Shown here one piece after another: positions 38,301 to 49,401 of a stretch of DNA of 64,000 bases (its first letter is position 1; each line of letters begins with the position of its first letter). Origin of the DNA: Bradysia coprophila (Eukaryota > Arthropoda > Insecta > Diptera > Sciaridae); NCBI RefSeq assembly GCF_014529535.1, contig NW_023503409.1, positions 9,548,390 through 9,612,389 of the forward strand. The letters run 5' to 3'. A program made the position numbers and the translations under genes. The notes beneath the pieces are model-generated. The model was given only the letters and a program-made list of their open reading frames with translations, searched no databases and had not been told where the DNA came from.

Positions 38301-39448
38301 AACATAAAAAGTGTGAATTTCAATGTTTACATGCGAAATTTTAAATAATTAAATCCATCCGACATACCTCAAGCAGATTTTTTCCACAGTTTTCCTCGAT
38401 GGATTAAAAAAAAAAACTTTTCGTTTTATGCCAAATATCCCGAAGAACCTTCAATTGAAAAACCAATATAATCAGTTTTTCCCCAAATATTTAAACTCAA
38501 CACTGTCTACACCGCTATACCCTACAGTCTTTGGATTTTTTCCTAGATTATAAAAACATTCCACTCACAATAATGTTTCACTGTACAAATTTTACTTTGA
38601 TGAGAAAAATTTAGTTTCAGAAAAAATCAATTTTTTTTTTAAACGGCACACACAGTTTCTGTCTTTTCCTTCACTAAATCAATATGGCGATATGGCGATC
38701 GGCGAACTACAGTGACAAGAGAAGACAAGCATAATCAGCGTGTGTGTATGTGTAGGAATTATATGAAAACGCGTGGGGATAAGGTAGAGTACGTTCAATT
38801 CACACATTCAACAGGGTCCAATCACTAGGCTTTCTTCCCGTCAAATCCATTTGTTTTCTTACTTCATTCATAAATTAAGTTAATTATTTTTCACGAGAAA
38901 AACTCTTCGTCTGATGACAGTTGAGTAGTGAAAATGTCAATTTTTCCCCTCTGGTTTTGGCTGAGGAGAAAATAGTAATTTTTCTCACCCGAACTGTCAC
39001 CTTTGTTTTTGTTTTGAAAAATGGTGTAACAAACTGATAATTTTGTTCGAGTAGAAAAACTGTTATTACCATCTCCTCGCAAATATGAAAAACGTTGTGC
39101 TCACCTGGAAACTCCAACTCGAGCGGTTCGTTCTTATTGGAATTTCGTATATTCTTCTCTTGGTAGACAAATGACTATTTACACATCTCTTACAGTTGTG
39201 GAATGGATTCATTTATAATTTAAAAATTTTGGGATTCCTAGTTAAGTAAAAAAAAACTGCCAAAAAAATCACAGGAAAACGAGAGGATAACGAGAGCGTT
39301 AAAGAATTGTAAACCCTGCGATTTTCAAAAACTGTTACACATTCTATTTATTCTATTCTATTTAAAACTAGTATCCAAATTCTTGACACAAAACAGTGAA
39401 GCAGAACCAATGAATGTACAAACCAGGTATGGTCTGGCCATACAAACC
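32386..39448. other. Intergenic or 5' UTR intron DNA; candidate untranslated PKA-RII exons
   Basis: No coding exon supported. PKA-RII must have a transcription start upstream, because an acceptor (CCCCACAAAG at 32018) precedes its ATG. Two minus-strand donors in good context are candidates for the matching untranslated exon: CTTGAG|GTATGT ending at 38368 and TTTCCAG|GTGAGC ending at 39105. I cannot choose between them. T- and A-rich runs and a degenerate AAATTCC-type repeat (35570-35790) fill much of the rest. Confidence 0.35.
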
Positions 39449-39528
39449 GGAGGACATAGCGATTTCATATAAACAAACTCACCTCCCATGAGAGGTGAGT
39501 TTGTTTATACGAAATCGCTGTGTCCTCC
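39449..39528. repeat. 80-bp near-perfect palindrome
   Basis: Arms 39449-39485 and 39492-39528 (37 bp each, starting GGAGGACATAGCGATTTCAT) with a 6-nt loop and two or three mismatches. It lies between the 5' ends of two divergent genes. It may be a small fold-back element. Confidence 0.75.
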
Positions 39529-39580
39529 GCTCCATACATTCAATATTCCGATATATTGTGTTGACGTTCATCGACCAGAA

Positions 39581-39783
39581 CGTCAGTAAAATTTAGACTT
39601 CATTTTGCTGCAGCTGTTTTTCAGCTGACCCACTCAAAAAACAAAAAAAGGTAATTTTTTACCATTATTACGCGCATGCATGTCACTATTAAACCCGTAT
39701 AAAAAAGCACTTTTGTTTGTATGAGGTTACCATAGCTGAATAACACCTGAAGTAAATTCATGTCTGAATTGTACTGACATCCC
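39581..39783. mobile_element. MITE with GTCAGTAAAATTTAGAC ends
   Basis: The left end, GTCAGTAAAATTTAGACTTC, pairs imperfectly with the right end, GTCTGAATTGTACTGAC. Interior words (CAGCTG, ACCCGTATAAA, AAGCACTTTTGTTTGTATG) are shared with elements at 43806-43965 and 44247-44660, so these form one family of at least three members in the window. Confidence 0.6.
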
Positions 39784-40236
39784 CTGTCACAGTTTAGTAG
39801 AGTCATAGAGTTATAAGTGTGAACGAAAATTTTATCCGTCGGAATAGCTACAGTTTCCTTACTTAGATTGAATTAGAAATTTAATTTTCAGAGAGGTAAT
39901 TTTGTGAAAAAAGTTTTTTGATGATCAACGTCACCTGGAAAATTTTAATCTTTTCTTCGATGAAAGCGATGAAAACCATCAAATCGTAACGCTGCCAAAA
40001 AACTGAACAAACTCTTAACTAAATGTCAAACTTGAAAGCAAAACTTCGACAAACTTCAATCTGTTAAAATGAAAAATTTGTTCTGTCAATCTACACCTTA
40101 TCTCTCGCTCTCGTAACAAAAACATAAGCATTCATTGCCTAATCTAATATTTTTCGGACTCTTAAGTAAAATGCTAATAATATCGCAACAAATCGTCAAA
40201 TTGATCAAATAGTTAGTGCATAGTTAATCGATAAAT

Positions 40237-42960
40237 ATGCCGGAAAGCAATGGCAATAATTACCAGAAACAGCAAACCCCATGTTTAGTGGTTATAAAAT
40301 GTGTTAAATTTATTCCAGTTCTTTTTATCCTTTCTATCTTTCTATGGAGCTACTATGCGTACGTATTTCAGCTGTGCATTTGTAAGTTACACTCTGCCAT
40401 CACAAATCAATTTGTCGACTGTCAACATATGATCCGAAAAACATTTTTAATTTCGATGCGTTTTTAGTGTACGTACAGACGGTCTACGGGAAGATATTTA
40501 TGCTCATATTCTACCACATTCTGTTCGTAATGTTCCTTTGGGCGTATTGGCAGACAGTTTTTACTCCAATCAGAACGGTGCCGTCAAAGGTGAGTGGTAA
40601 TTATTGGAAGATATGTATGACGAATATGGGTTGTAATGGAACTGAAATTATCGTTCTGATAAGATAAGTACATTCGTCGTGTAGATTGACTAATACGTTA
40701 CACCTAATTCGACTTACTCATAAAATATGCTTCACTGCTATCGACTATAAAGAACGAAATAAGCTCTGAAATTTCTGACTATTTTACAAAAGAGTATTTA
40801 CTGCAGTTGGTACTCAAAGTACTCATTTTATGATTGGGACGTTGCCATTAAGATTATTGAAATATGGAAATTCTTAAATATTCGCCGTTCATCTCGAGGG
40901 GTACTTACTTCAAATTAATCCTTGGAAGTCGGTGACCCCTCGGGTTCATCTCGCCAATTTCACTCACAAAGTATTTACAATTGTTACAGTTCCACATACC
41001 TCCAAGCGAAATGGATAGACTGACACGAGCCGATTCACAAGAAACACAAAAACAGATTCTGGAAACATTTGCGAAAGATCTTCCCATTAGCAACAGGTTG
41101 CTACATTGATTGAACACACCATTTTCGATAACCAAAAATTTACCACAAAATCCATTTGCAGAACAATAACCGGATCGGTTCGTTTCTGCTTCAAATGTAT
41201 GCTCATTAAACCGGATCGGGCTCACCATTGTTCCGTTTGTGGAACCTGTGTGCTGAAGGTATGAACGAACATAATGATAGTTTGTGCAGTGCAATCAATT
41301 TATTTAAACAGATGGACCATCATTGTCCCTGGGTCAATTCGTGTGTGAACTTCAGCAACTACAAGTTCTTCATCCTATTTCTTGGCTACGCATTGATATA
41401 CTGCCTCTACATATCACTCACATCGCTCAAATATTTCATCCTATTTTGGGAGGTGAGTGTCTTAACGCATTGAGGTTCGTCGATGAATTAACGAGAATTT
41501 TTTTTTTGTACTCAGGGTAAGCTTGATGGCGGAATGGGACGATTTCACATTTTATTTCTATTTTTTGTGTCTGTGATGTTTGCGGTCAGTTTAGTTAGTT
41601 TATTCGGTTATCATTTGTATTTGGTGGCGTTAAATAGAACGACATTAGGTAAGCTCTGATCGGGTTCGAATTGATTTGGATTGTTTCACAATTAAATTTC
41701 CTTCAACAGAGGCCTTTAGAGCACCAATCTTTCGAGTTGGTGGTCCCGACAAAAATGGCTACCATCTAGGTCATTACAACAACTTTCAAGAAGTCTTTGG
41801 TGATAACTGGAAAATTTGGTTTTTGCCCATTTTTAGCAGGTATGTTCGCTGTTACTGTGAATATCATTACGATACCGTAGCCTTGATTTGGTTTTACCAC
41901 ATTTCGATTTACATGCAACTTGCCACTGCAACATTATTCGATCCGTGATTCCGTTCCATTCACTCGTTCATTTAGGCTTCGTCTTATATCCTTAGTTCAA
42001 GTTTCAGTCGCTTCTCGGAATGGTTTTCTATTAATAATATCACCGGTGCTCCATAGCAATAGCAAAGTCAAATCACTTATGGTTCATATCAGAATCACTC
42101 CTGTTTCATATCAGGGAACAAAGGAATATTTCGGATTGGCCTTTTCTTTCGCTCACCTTACGACAGTCAAACTACCTTTCGAATGGATGAATTGTACTAA
42201 TCGGTTTTTTTTTATACTGTGGGTTACCTGGGACCAACAAGTTGGTCATGAAATGAATCTGTGCATGCTACTTAAAATTGCAATTTGATATCAACTTTTA
42301 AGAAGAATCAGAGACACTGGCCATAAGGTCCAACGCGCTATTTAGTATAATTTTAATTGATTATCTCCCGTGTCATCTTTAGATGCAACAGAACCAGTGT
42401 TTTGTCTGGGTAGTAACGTCAAATAGTTATAGCTCGTTTTTTGCTTTTTTGCTTTCCAATTCAGATTCTTACAAATTAGTTTACGATGTGTTTAAGACAA
42501 CTGAAGTTGTAGTTGACGCTACCCCCACTACTTTTCTTTGTATACGTAAATCACCCAAAGAAGATGCATTTGTTACAAGAACCCGAACTAAATAACCGTA
42601 TCCAGTCTACCTTTCTAATAGTTTTGCTAGCAATCACATCCATTAATCATCTCATCCTAACGTTTGATCGAAAGATTTTCTTTTTGCAAAAAATTAACAC
42701 TTCCGTTTGGTGTCAGTAAAAAAAAAAAAAAAATTAAAAATTTTCAAATTTCTGAAAATATTAGTTTGGGCGACGGTCTGGTGTACCCGACACAAAGTCA
42801 ACATTTGTCAACCGTTTATGAATCGATAAGTAATAGTCCAACGTCAAGAATTGACATTGAACGTGGCGATGAAATTAAACCATTGGAAACGGTTTTAATT
42901 GACGTTGCAGAACATACAACTGAAAATGATCGAAAGAAGTCGGACAATGTGTTGTTATGA
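40237..42960 (+). CDS. DHHC-type protein S-palmitoyltransferase (ZDHHC2/15/20-like)
   Basis: Transfers palmitate to cysteines of target proteins in Golgi or plasma membranes. Eight exons with GT-AG introns and consistent phases: 40237-40381, 40468-40589, 40990-41096, 41162-41258, 41312-41452, 41516-41648, 41710-41839 and 42765-42960, giving 356 residues. Membrane helices 1 and 2 lie at about 22-48 and 55-75. The cysteine-rich domain (about 125-175) has CFKC (134-137), HHCSVCGTC (146-154) and the catalytic DHHC (159-162) in [20 protein letters not shown]. Helix 3 follows at about 173-200 and helix 4 at 215-240. TTLE (246-249) is the TTxE motif, and [19 protein letters not shown] (272-290) is the conserved tail segment. 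The family as known has four helices and this order. All catalytic residues are present. AATAAA lies at 43148-43153. A second last exon is at 45806-45926. The subfamily call rests on overall resemblance. Confidence 0.94.
42765..42960 (+). CDS. Proximal alternative last exon of the DHHC gene
   Basis: Takes over from the two nucleotides left by the exon ending at 41839, forming a serine codon. It encodes [11 protein letters not shown], then a serine- and acid-rich 55-residue tail ending in DNVLL. The SLGDG..YP start is conserved in this DHHC group as I know it. A polyadenylation signal sits 188 nt past the stop. The tail differs entirely from the distal exon after the shared motif. Confidence 0.88.
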
Positions 42961-43147
42961 ATGAAATGTATGGTTCGCGCATATATTAATTGAAAAGAGA
43001 AAAATGTGGAGGAATGAGAGTTGTGATAGGTGTCGTCATACATACATTCTGTGACTGCCTTATTTTATCACGATAAAAGAAAAACAAACACACACACAGA
43101 CACACGCATAACGTATGTACAAAATTAATAAATTGAAAAAATTTAGC

Positions 43148-43153
43148 AATAAA
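43148..43153 (+). terminator. Polyadenylation signal for the proximal DHHC exon
   Basis: AATAAA (GCAATAAAG), 188 nt after the stop at 42960, in a conventional 3' UTR position. A decayed copy of the surrounding UTR occurs at 49402-49592. Confidence 0.55.
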
Positions 43154-43805
43154 GAATAATCTCCAAATTAAGTGTTCGTAAACGTTCTTGGTCCTTGATG
43201 GAATTTCGTAAATTAAATTTTCCTTTTTGACGTCCATTTTCTTTCATAAATTTATATTTGAGAAAACATTTCGTTGGATGCATTTAACATGTCTTGGGCA
43301 CAAACTTTGTTGTCGTTATTTGACTCAACAACAACAAAGAGTAATTTTAATTTGCATTAAGCTGGGAAGAATTTTTAAAACGGGAAGATGACGATTGTTC
43401 CCTCTATTCAAATACGTTCGAGATCTCTGTCCTGTCAACGAGAATTGAAACATTTGTAGTACTTAGAACACCATAACAAGACATTTAAAATCAATTTCTA
43501 CCACTCCCTACATACAAATGGCAAACGAATCGTCCGTGTGATCGTTCGATATTTAAAGGTTCATTTATTTCATCCGCTTAATCTTCTGCTATCGCTTCTT
43601 AGAGCATCTTGGATTCTTCTGAGTTTAGTTCACCAGCAGATAAAGTTCCATGAACGTCTAATAGATTTCGGTTCATTTCAAAAAATTTATTAATAAATGT
43701 GTCAGGTCATGGAATTCGCCATATAAAGGCAAGTCATGTACACAATTCGTGTCTTCGAAAAGTCAAAAAATTTCATTACAGTCGACTTTGAAAAAAAACG
43801 GACGC

Positions 43806-43965
43806 ATTTCGTTTCAGCTGATCCACTTATACAAAGAAATGTGGTTTGACGTTTTTACGACTACCGCACGCGTTTGTGCAACTATTTCACCCGTATAACC
43901 CGTATAAACGCTATAAGCACTTATGTTTGTATGGTGGATCAGCTGTATCTGAAAGATATGTTGAG
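43806..43965. mobile_element. MITE of the CAGCTG-ended family
   Basis: The left end GCATTTCGTTTCAGCTGATCCACT pairs with the right end, about TGGATCAGCTGTATCTGAAAG. The interior ACCCGTATAA...AAGCACTTATGTTTGTATG is shared with 39581-39783. The 43652-43838 stretch also recurs at 50407-50595 as part of a segmental duplication. Confidence 0.55.
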
Positions 43966-44246
43966 CGAAGGTTTCAGTTATGACTTTTATGCCGGGTGCC
44001 GGTTATGAATCGGTTGCTGAACTCAAGAAAAACCTATTGATTTTATCGTCGCTATCGATAACATGGTTATCTGAAAACCAGAGATGTGAGAGCTTCGTTA
44101 AAAATTCAGTTAGTAGTCGCGGTTGTTCTGAAAGGCGTTATAAGGAAATTTCGTAGCAAATTTTCAAATATCTCTGTCGTAATGAAGCTTTCGATTCACC
44201 TGACGAAGCCATTCGCAGAAAAAAAAAATCGGATTTAATACAGGGG

Positions 44247-44660
44247 ACGTCAGTAAAATTTAGGCTTGAATTTGCTTCAGCTGCTTTTCAACTGATCCAT
44301 TCATTCAAACAATAGTACATTACTATGCAAGGGAAGTAAAGTGATATCTCGTATCCAGATGAGAAAAAGTATCCGAGGGCGGCAGCCCGAGGTACTTTTA
44401 CTCATCGTGATACGAGATATCACTTTATTTCCCGTGTGTAGTACGACGTTTTACTATGCGAGTGATGTAAAGGTTATTGCCTATACATGTAATAGCCTTG
44501 TTACATGCACCAGCATAGTAAAAGTTCTTGTTTATAAGGGTGAAATAGATACATCCACACGCGCGTGGTAGTGGTGAAAACCTATAAAGACGTATCAGTT
44601 GTATTTGTATGAGTGAACCAGCTGAAGCAAATTTATGCCTAAATTTCCACTGTGACGTCC
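44247..44660. mobile_element. MITE with a nested palindrome
   Basis: Starts GACGTCAGTAAAATTTAGGC and ends GCCTAAATTTCCACTGTGACGTC, same family as 39581-39783. Inside is a 103-bp palindrome at 44331-44433 (arms GTAAAGTGATATCTCGTATC and complement, 4-nt loop), which looks like a second element inserted into the first, followed by further inverted pairs. Confidence 0.65.
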
Positions 44661-45111
44661 ACTGTGTTGTGATACGTTTGCCATTTGTATAAAATGACTA
44701 ACAAAATTCTTACATTTTCAATAATTCGTTTTCAATTTAACATTTTAACAAATTATATATTTCAACGCATAAGCTTTATATTTCGTAACATAATTTTGTT
44801 TTTTTGTACATTATATACTTACTTATACAAATTATATTTTAGAAAAATAGAAATTGTATTTAAGAAAGCCTCGTTCACATTTTTGTTTTATTTTTTCGTC
44901 GTGACACAAAGTCAAATTTTACAAACAAATTTACACATCAATGAGACTGGAGGTAAATGAAAGCTTATTCATACGGCAAAACTATAAACGAAGTTTTCCT
45001 CACCATGTTGGTTACGAGTGAAGGAACTTAGTAAGGACACTAATGTAATGACTGTGATATCTACCGACCAAATTCTTTTGAAGTACGATTACTCAATTAA
45101 TAGGACATGAC

Positions 45112-45363
45112 TAGAGGTTGCATTTACCGACCTCGGTAAATTATCGGTAAATAGCACCAAGTGTACTAACAATACTGCGTAAATTGCACATTTAACAATT
45201 TATATTCTACGCGCAAAAGTCCATGTTCAAATGTTAGAATTTTATCCTACGCGCAAAAGTCCATGTTCAAATTTAACAATTTCCATTCTGCGCGCAAAAG
45301 TCTGCTCTGACCTGCAGGCGCTATCGACCGAAAATTTACCGAGATCGCTACATGTAATCTCTC
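45112..45363. mobile_element. 252-bp hAT-type MITE with target duplication and internal tandem repeat
   Basis: Begins TAGAGGTTGCATTTACCG and ends CGCTACATGTAATCTCTC, imperfect inverted ends. The flanking 8-mers GACATGAC (45104-45111) and GACACGAC (45364-45371) match at seven of eight positions. About two and a half copies of a unit of around 48 bp containing CTACGCGCAAAAGTCCATGT fill 45196-45300. It lies in the intron between the alternative last exons of the DHHC gene. Confidence 0.75.
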
Positions 45364-45805
45364 GACACGACTGTATTTATGGTAAATATGTAGACGATTG
45401 ACGAAATCTGGGATGATGATCAAAGTAATTTTTTTTCTGAATTATCGCCTTCTGTGGTCAACAATGACCATTCTTGAGCTTAAAAATCTAAAGCTTTCGT
45501 CTTTGCTCGACGCTGATCTAAGGCTCCGAAGGTTTGTGTACCAAATCCAATCTCTATGTTCCTTCTTTAGTTTCTCTTTCTCTCTCTCTCTTTCTCTAAT
45601 TTTATCTATTTACCCAACGGCTTGCACCATTTCCACTGTTTTATGAAAATCACGGATTTTGATTAGTGAGATAAATGTTGTGTGGTCGTGGCATTGCATT
45701 CGTTTTTTTGCACCGACAAAAATACTTTGTAGACGTAGAAGCAATCCAAAAATTGTAGATTTTGTAAAATAAAATAATTTTTCTTCATTTCATTGATGTC
45801 AATAG

Positions 45806-45926
45806 CATTGGCGACGGTATAAACTATCCTATTCTTCATGCGGAAGAAGACACTGAGCTACTTCTCGGTGATAATGCCATGGATTACGAGAACGAAAGCT
45901 GTAGCATTCTCATTGAGACGTCATAA
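45806..45926 (+). CDS. Distal alternative last exon of the DHHC gene
   Basis: After an acceptor (GATGTCAATAG) it joins the exon ending at 41839 in the same phase as the proximal exon. It encodes SIGDGINYP, matching SLGDGLVYP of the proximal exon, then a different acidic tail: LHAEEDTELLLGDNAMDYEN and a SILIETS end. The product would be 331 residues. AATAAA occurs at 46044-46049 and 46053-46058, about 120 nt past the stop. The frame is open in copy A; copies in B (about 55734-55855) and C (about 56515-56635) carry indels that break it, which I read as sequence error. Homology at the splice-proximal motif argues against chance. Confidence 0.82.
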
Positions 45927-46043
45927 ACCAAAAGTATTTTTTTCCTATCAATGTCCAACATAATGTACCGAGAACCCAATGTGTTAATTATTAAGTTTTC
46001 CTTAGCTTGTATTTTGAAATGAATTTAAAAGAGAAGTTGAATG

Positions 46044-46058
46044 AATAAAAGAAATAAA
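46044..46058 (+). terminator. Overlapping polyadenylation signals after the distal DHHC exon
   Basis: Two AATAAA hexamers (46044-46049 and 46053-46058) about 120-130 nt past the stop codon at 45926, in a position consistent with a separate 3' end for the distal isoform. Confidence 0.5.
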
Positions 46059-46324
46059 TTTATTTACGAGACAGTGGCATTGTATTCTGTACGCTTGGGT
46101 GGCTGTATCAGTCTTACTTTTTCGTAAAACTGATTGAATCGGTGCGTCTAGAATTCACACACAGGAAAACATTCGCAGTTTAATCTACTTACGAGCCCAG
46201 TTAGATCGAGCCCCGACACTGTATTTTTCTCGCAGAACATTGACAACGATTCCGAATAAGTAATTTCGTCCCGAGTCCCGACTTCAGAGCATTCAAAAAA
46301 GTAAAATTTATTGAATCCGTCGCA

Positions 46325-46666
46325 ATGTTCAACGATGACACTGATGAAGACATTGAATTTTTACTGCATGCGTTAACGCGACAGATCTCTCGATTTTGAG
46401 TCGAGCGCAAATTGAGCTATTTTCCAGTTGAATATTTCTATCAAGATGTTTCGGCTAGGCCCTTCTATCGCTCGAAAACAAAAGTCGTAGAACAAAACAC
46501 CGAGTATCGAATCTACTGGGAGTTAGCCCAGCTACAATTACCTCAATGGTACGAACAGGTTTCCCATTACATGTTAATTTGTAAATGTACACATTCTGGT
46601 TGGACTCCCAATGATTGGTTGCACCTTAACTCTTTCGTTAGGCGCTGCATACCACAATCACACTAG
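46325..46666 (+). pseudogene. Decayed ORF of unknown origin with an in-frame stop
   Basis: A frame of 114 codons starts MFNDDTDEDIEFLLHALTRQ, meets TGA at 46397-46399, and continues for 88 codons with protein-like composition (YWELAQLQLPQWYEQVSHYM, then a C.C...W stretch) to a stop at 46666. The TGA is also present in copies B and C, so it is not a read error. The region before it (46137-46345) has a diverged relative at 50586-50755, ending in MFNDDT. It may be a transposon-derived ORF; I recognise no family. Confidence 0.4.
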
Positions 46667-47429
46667 AATAACGAAAGATTTGGCATTGTCATCATTATGA
46701 TATTTTGTCCATTGAATCCGGTTTATAATTAAAATGATTGAAGTGATTGACGTTACAAATGTACTTGAGAGTAAATAATGGACGATGACAATTCATTCGC
46801 TTGGAAATCGCTGTTCGAATATTATGAGTGAAGAGCGAAAATTGTGTAGAATTTTCGAAACAAATAAATAACAGCAACGGTTTGATGAACCGCGGTTAAT
46901 TCGAATTGTTTCAAAATGTATGAATGACAACCGTGGCCCTACGTTAGTGAAGGGTCGTGACGCAAGTCCATTCAAACTGAAAAATTTGACAAATTTTTTT
47001 TTCCATAGGACTGAGGAATCATGGCCCTACGTCAGTGAAGGGCCGTGACGCAAGTCCGTTCACACTGAAAAATTTACCTTTTTTTTTTCGTTGGACTGAG
47101 GAACTCACAACTTTTTTGACTTTTCCCCCTCCGCTCCTTCTATCCCCACTTAATTTTTTCGTAATCTAGGCGTCCATACGAGTTCAACGAGCTATCACAC
47201 GCCTCATAAGGTTAAGATTTGGCCGAGATATTAAATTTCAAAACTTGGAAGAAATAGATTTTCATACATTTTGAAATAGATGAATTTTACCAACCTTTGT
47301 CCCTTTGTCACTTTGTTACAACGAAACTTTTGAATTTGCCGGTGGATTTGGCTGAAATTTTCAGGGTATGTCAAGGATGTAATTCTAAGAAACTAATTTG
47401 AAGGAATTTTCATAAAAGTTTATAATTTC

Positions 47430-47992
47430 GGAGCTATGAGCGTTTTAAGCTATTGAACTATAGGACCCATAACTCAGAAAATATGGCAAATAGAAAGTTC
47501 ATTTAAAAGACAAATTTACAGAGTTTCAAATTTCAGTCGACACGTGTTTCAGTGTTTTCAACAGAAATCTACCATATGGGAGCTATGAGCGTTTTAAGTG
47601 TGAGCTATGTCAGCCATAACTCGGAAAGTTCGTTTAAAAGACAAAGTTGTAGAGTTTCACTTTCTAGTCGACACGTGTTTGATGGTTTTCCCCAAGAATC
47701 GATCATTTGGGAGCTATGAGCGTTTTAAGTGCGAGCTATGTCAGCCATAACTCAGAAAATATGGCAGATAGAAAGTTCATTTAAAAGACAAAGTTATAGA
47801 TTTTCAGATTTTAGTCGATGCGTGTTTCATGGTTTCCCTAAAAAGTCGCATATTTGAAAGCTATGAGCGTTTTAAGTGCGAGCTATGTCAGCCATAACTC
47901 GGAACATATAACTCTCGTATAAAAGACAAAGTTATAGAGTTTTATATTCTAGTCGATACGTGTTTCATAATTTCCCTAAAAAGGGTCATAAG
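47430..47992. repeat. Four-unit tandem repeat, unit about 130-147 bp
   Basis: Units start at about 47430, 47579, 47710 and 47856. Each begins with (GG)AGCTATGAGCGTTTTAAG, continues with CATAACTC(A/G)GAA and TTTAAAAGACAAA, and ends with AGTCGA(C/T)..GTGTTT. Divergence between units is noticeable, so the array is old. Repeats of the same array are at about 53700-54265 (inverted) and 58155-58710, because of the block triplication. Confidence 0.85.
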
Positions 47993-49142
47993 TGGCAGAT
48001 GTTGAGGAAGGAAATTTTTTAAAATTGTGAAATATATTGCTTTAAAGAATGGAATTCAAACGGAAGAAAGCCGAATCATCTGCCACTTGTTGACGCAAAT
48101 TTTTTTGTTATAATTCTCTTTCTAAAATTTTTCTTGTAAAATTTTTGTTGATCATACTTTCGCGTGTTTTCCTCATCAGATGCCATTTGTGACGCATATC
48201 TTTTTGCGTGTCGAATCTGTAAGCGTCACCTACACCGATATCAGTTCTTTTGTAAGTGGATAACAGAACAGCGTACAGCGTGGATACAGCGTCACACCTC
48301 CACTGTAAGTGGTTTTGGGCGATGAATGAATGCCACAGTTAGACTTAATGAAAATATTTGTTATTCTAAACTTTACTTTATGAATGGGACACGTTAAAAG
48401 TAAATGTTATGAAAGTTGTTAGTGCATCTGTCTGTAACGATTTTTACTTGTTTGCCCGTACTTAGGACTCATGAAACCACATTTTTTGTTTCAGTCGTAA
48501 CAACGCACTTCTAGAAAAAGTGCTATTAATGACAGCTGCCAAATAGAGTACTATTTTGTATGAAATTTTATCCCCACTCTTTTACAGTGTAAAATTTTGT
48601 ATGGAGCACTGTCAAGTTTCAATACCCTATTTGGAGTACCACTTTTGCTTGAAGTGTGTTGGTCGTAACCATAAATGGCATCGGGGAATCTGGCACACGC
48701 GATCTAAGTATGCGTCCGTTTACTACATGCAACGAAAATTCATGGCTGTGCCAGATTCAATTTGTATGGTGTGCCAAATTACCCCACGCCGTCAATCGTT
48801 AATAAATCAAAAACGCAATTTATTAGGTTTTGACACCTATTCGATTTTCGATTTTAGAATGCGCGTTTTTATAGACAAAAGTTGTCCGCTCTTACTATCA
48901 TTTTTTTGCAATAATTATTGCACAATCCCTACCACTTCTCTACGATCTCCTACCACTCTTACTTACAATATCACCCCATTTAAGTAATTGCCGTTGAACA
49001 ATCCGCTACTTTTTTAATCATCGTATTTATTTGGCATTTTTTTCTAATTGAGGTAGAGCTTCTGTTGAGAATAAATATTTTTTTAATAAACTAATTACCA
49101 TCACGATTACTATAATTGAATTAATCATTTTATTTTAGTAAC

Positions 49143-49348
49143 GCAAAACGAGCGGAAGAAACTATCGCTGAATATTCAGCCAATAAAAGTTACTCCAACC
49201 GATGATAAAACCGTATGAGACGATGGCTGTTGACGACATTAGACGGACCGTTAGAAAAAGTTGAAGATGATGACGGCGCCGTTGGCTATGATCCGACAAT
49301 TGCAACCGGTTCAGTTGGAATTCCCTGGCATCCCGGCTGTCGACAATA
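49143..49348 (+). CDS. Orphan coding-like exon, product unrecognised
   Basis: Preceded by an acceptor (TTTATTTTAG). In copy C (59857-60065), where it is intact, the exon encodes about 69 codons in one frame, including KLSLNIQPIKVTPTDDKPYE, an acidic stretch (LEKVEDDDGAVGYD) and the end GIPWHPGCRQ before TAA. Local GC is higher than its surroundings and the composition is non-random, both typical of coding sequence. In copy A two single-base insertions break the frame; copy B also has indels. It would need an upstream exon leaving one nucleotide. The DHHC exon ending at 41839 leaves two, which would read a short different frame, so it is unlikely to be a third DHHC tail. It may be the last exon of an unseen gene or a captured exon. 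Confidence 0.4.
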
Positions 49349-49401
49349 ACCTTAATCCGGAATTGAATCGTGAATAGAAAATTGCGCCATTCCACCTTTG
49401 T

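Noticed and set aside
48556..48987. 143-codon open frame in copy A, repeated at 59274-59705 and in part in copy B
   Set aside because: Its presence in several places only reflects the block triplication. The composition is not protein-like, and small indels between copies change the frame without any sign of selection.
49143..49348. Third alternative last exon for the DHHC gene
   Set aside because: Joined to the exon ending at 41839 it would be read in a frame that stops after about 22 codons and lacks the SLGDG..YP motif shared by the two accepted tails.
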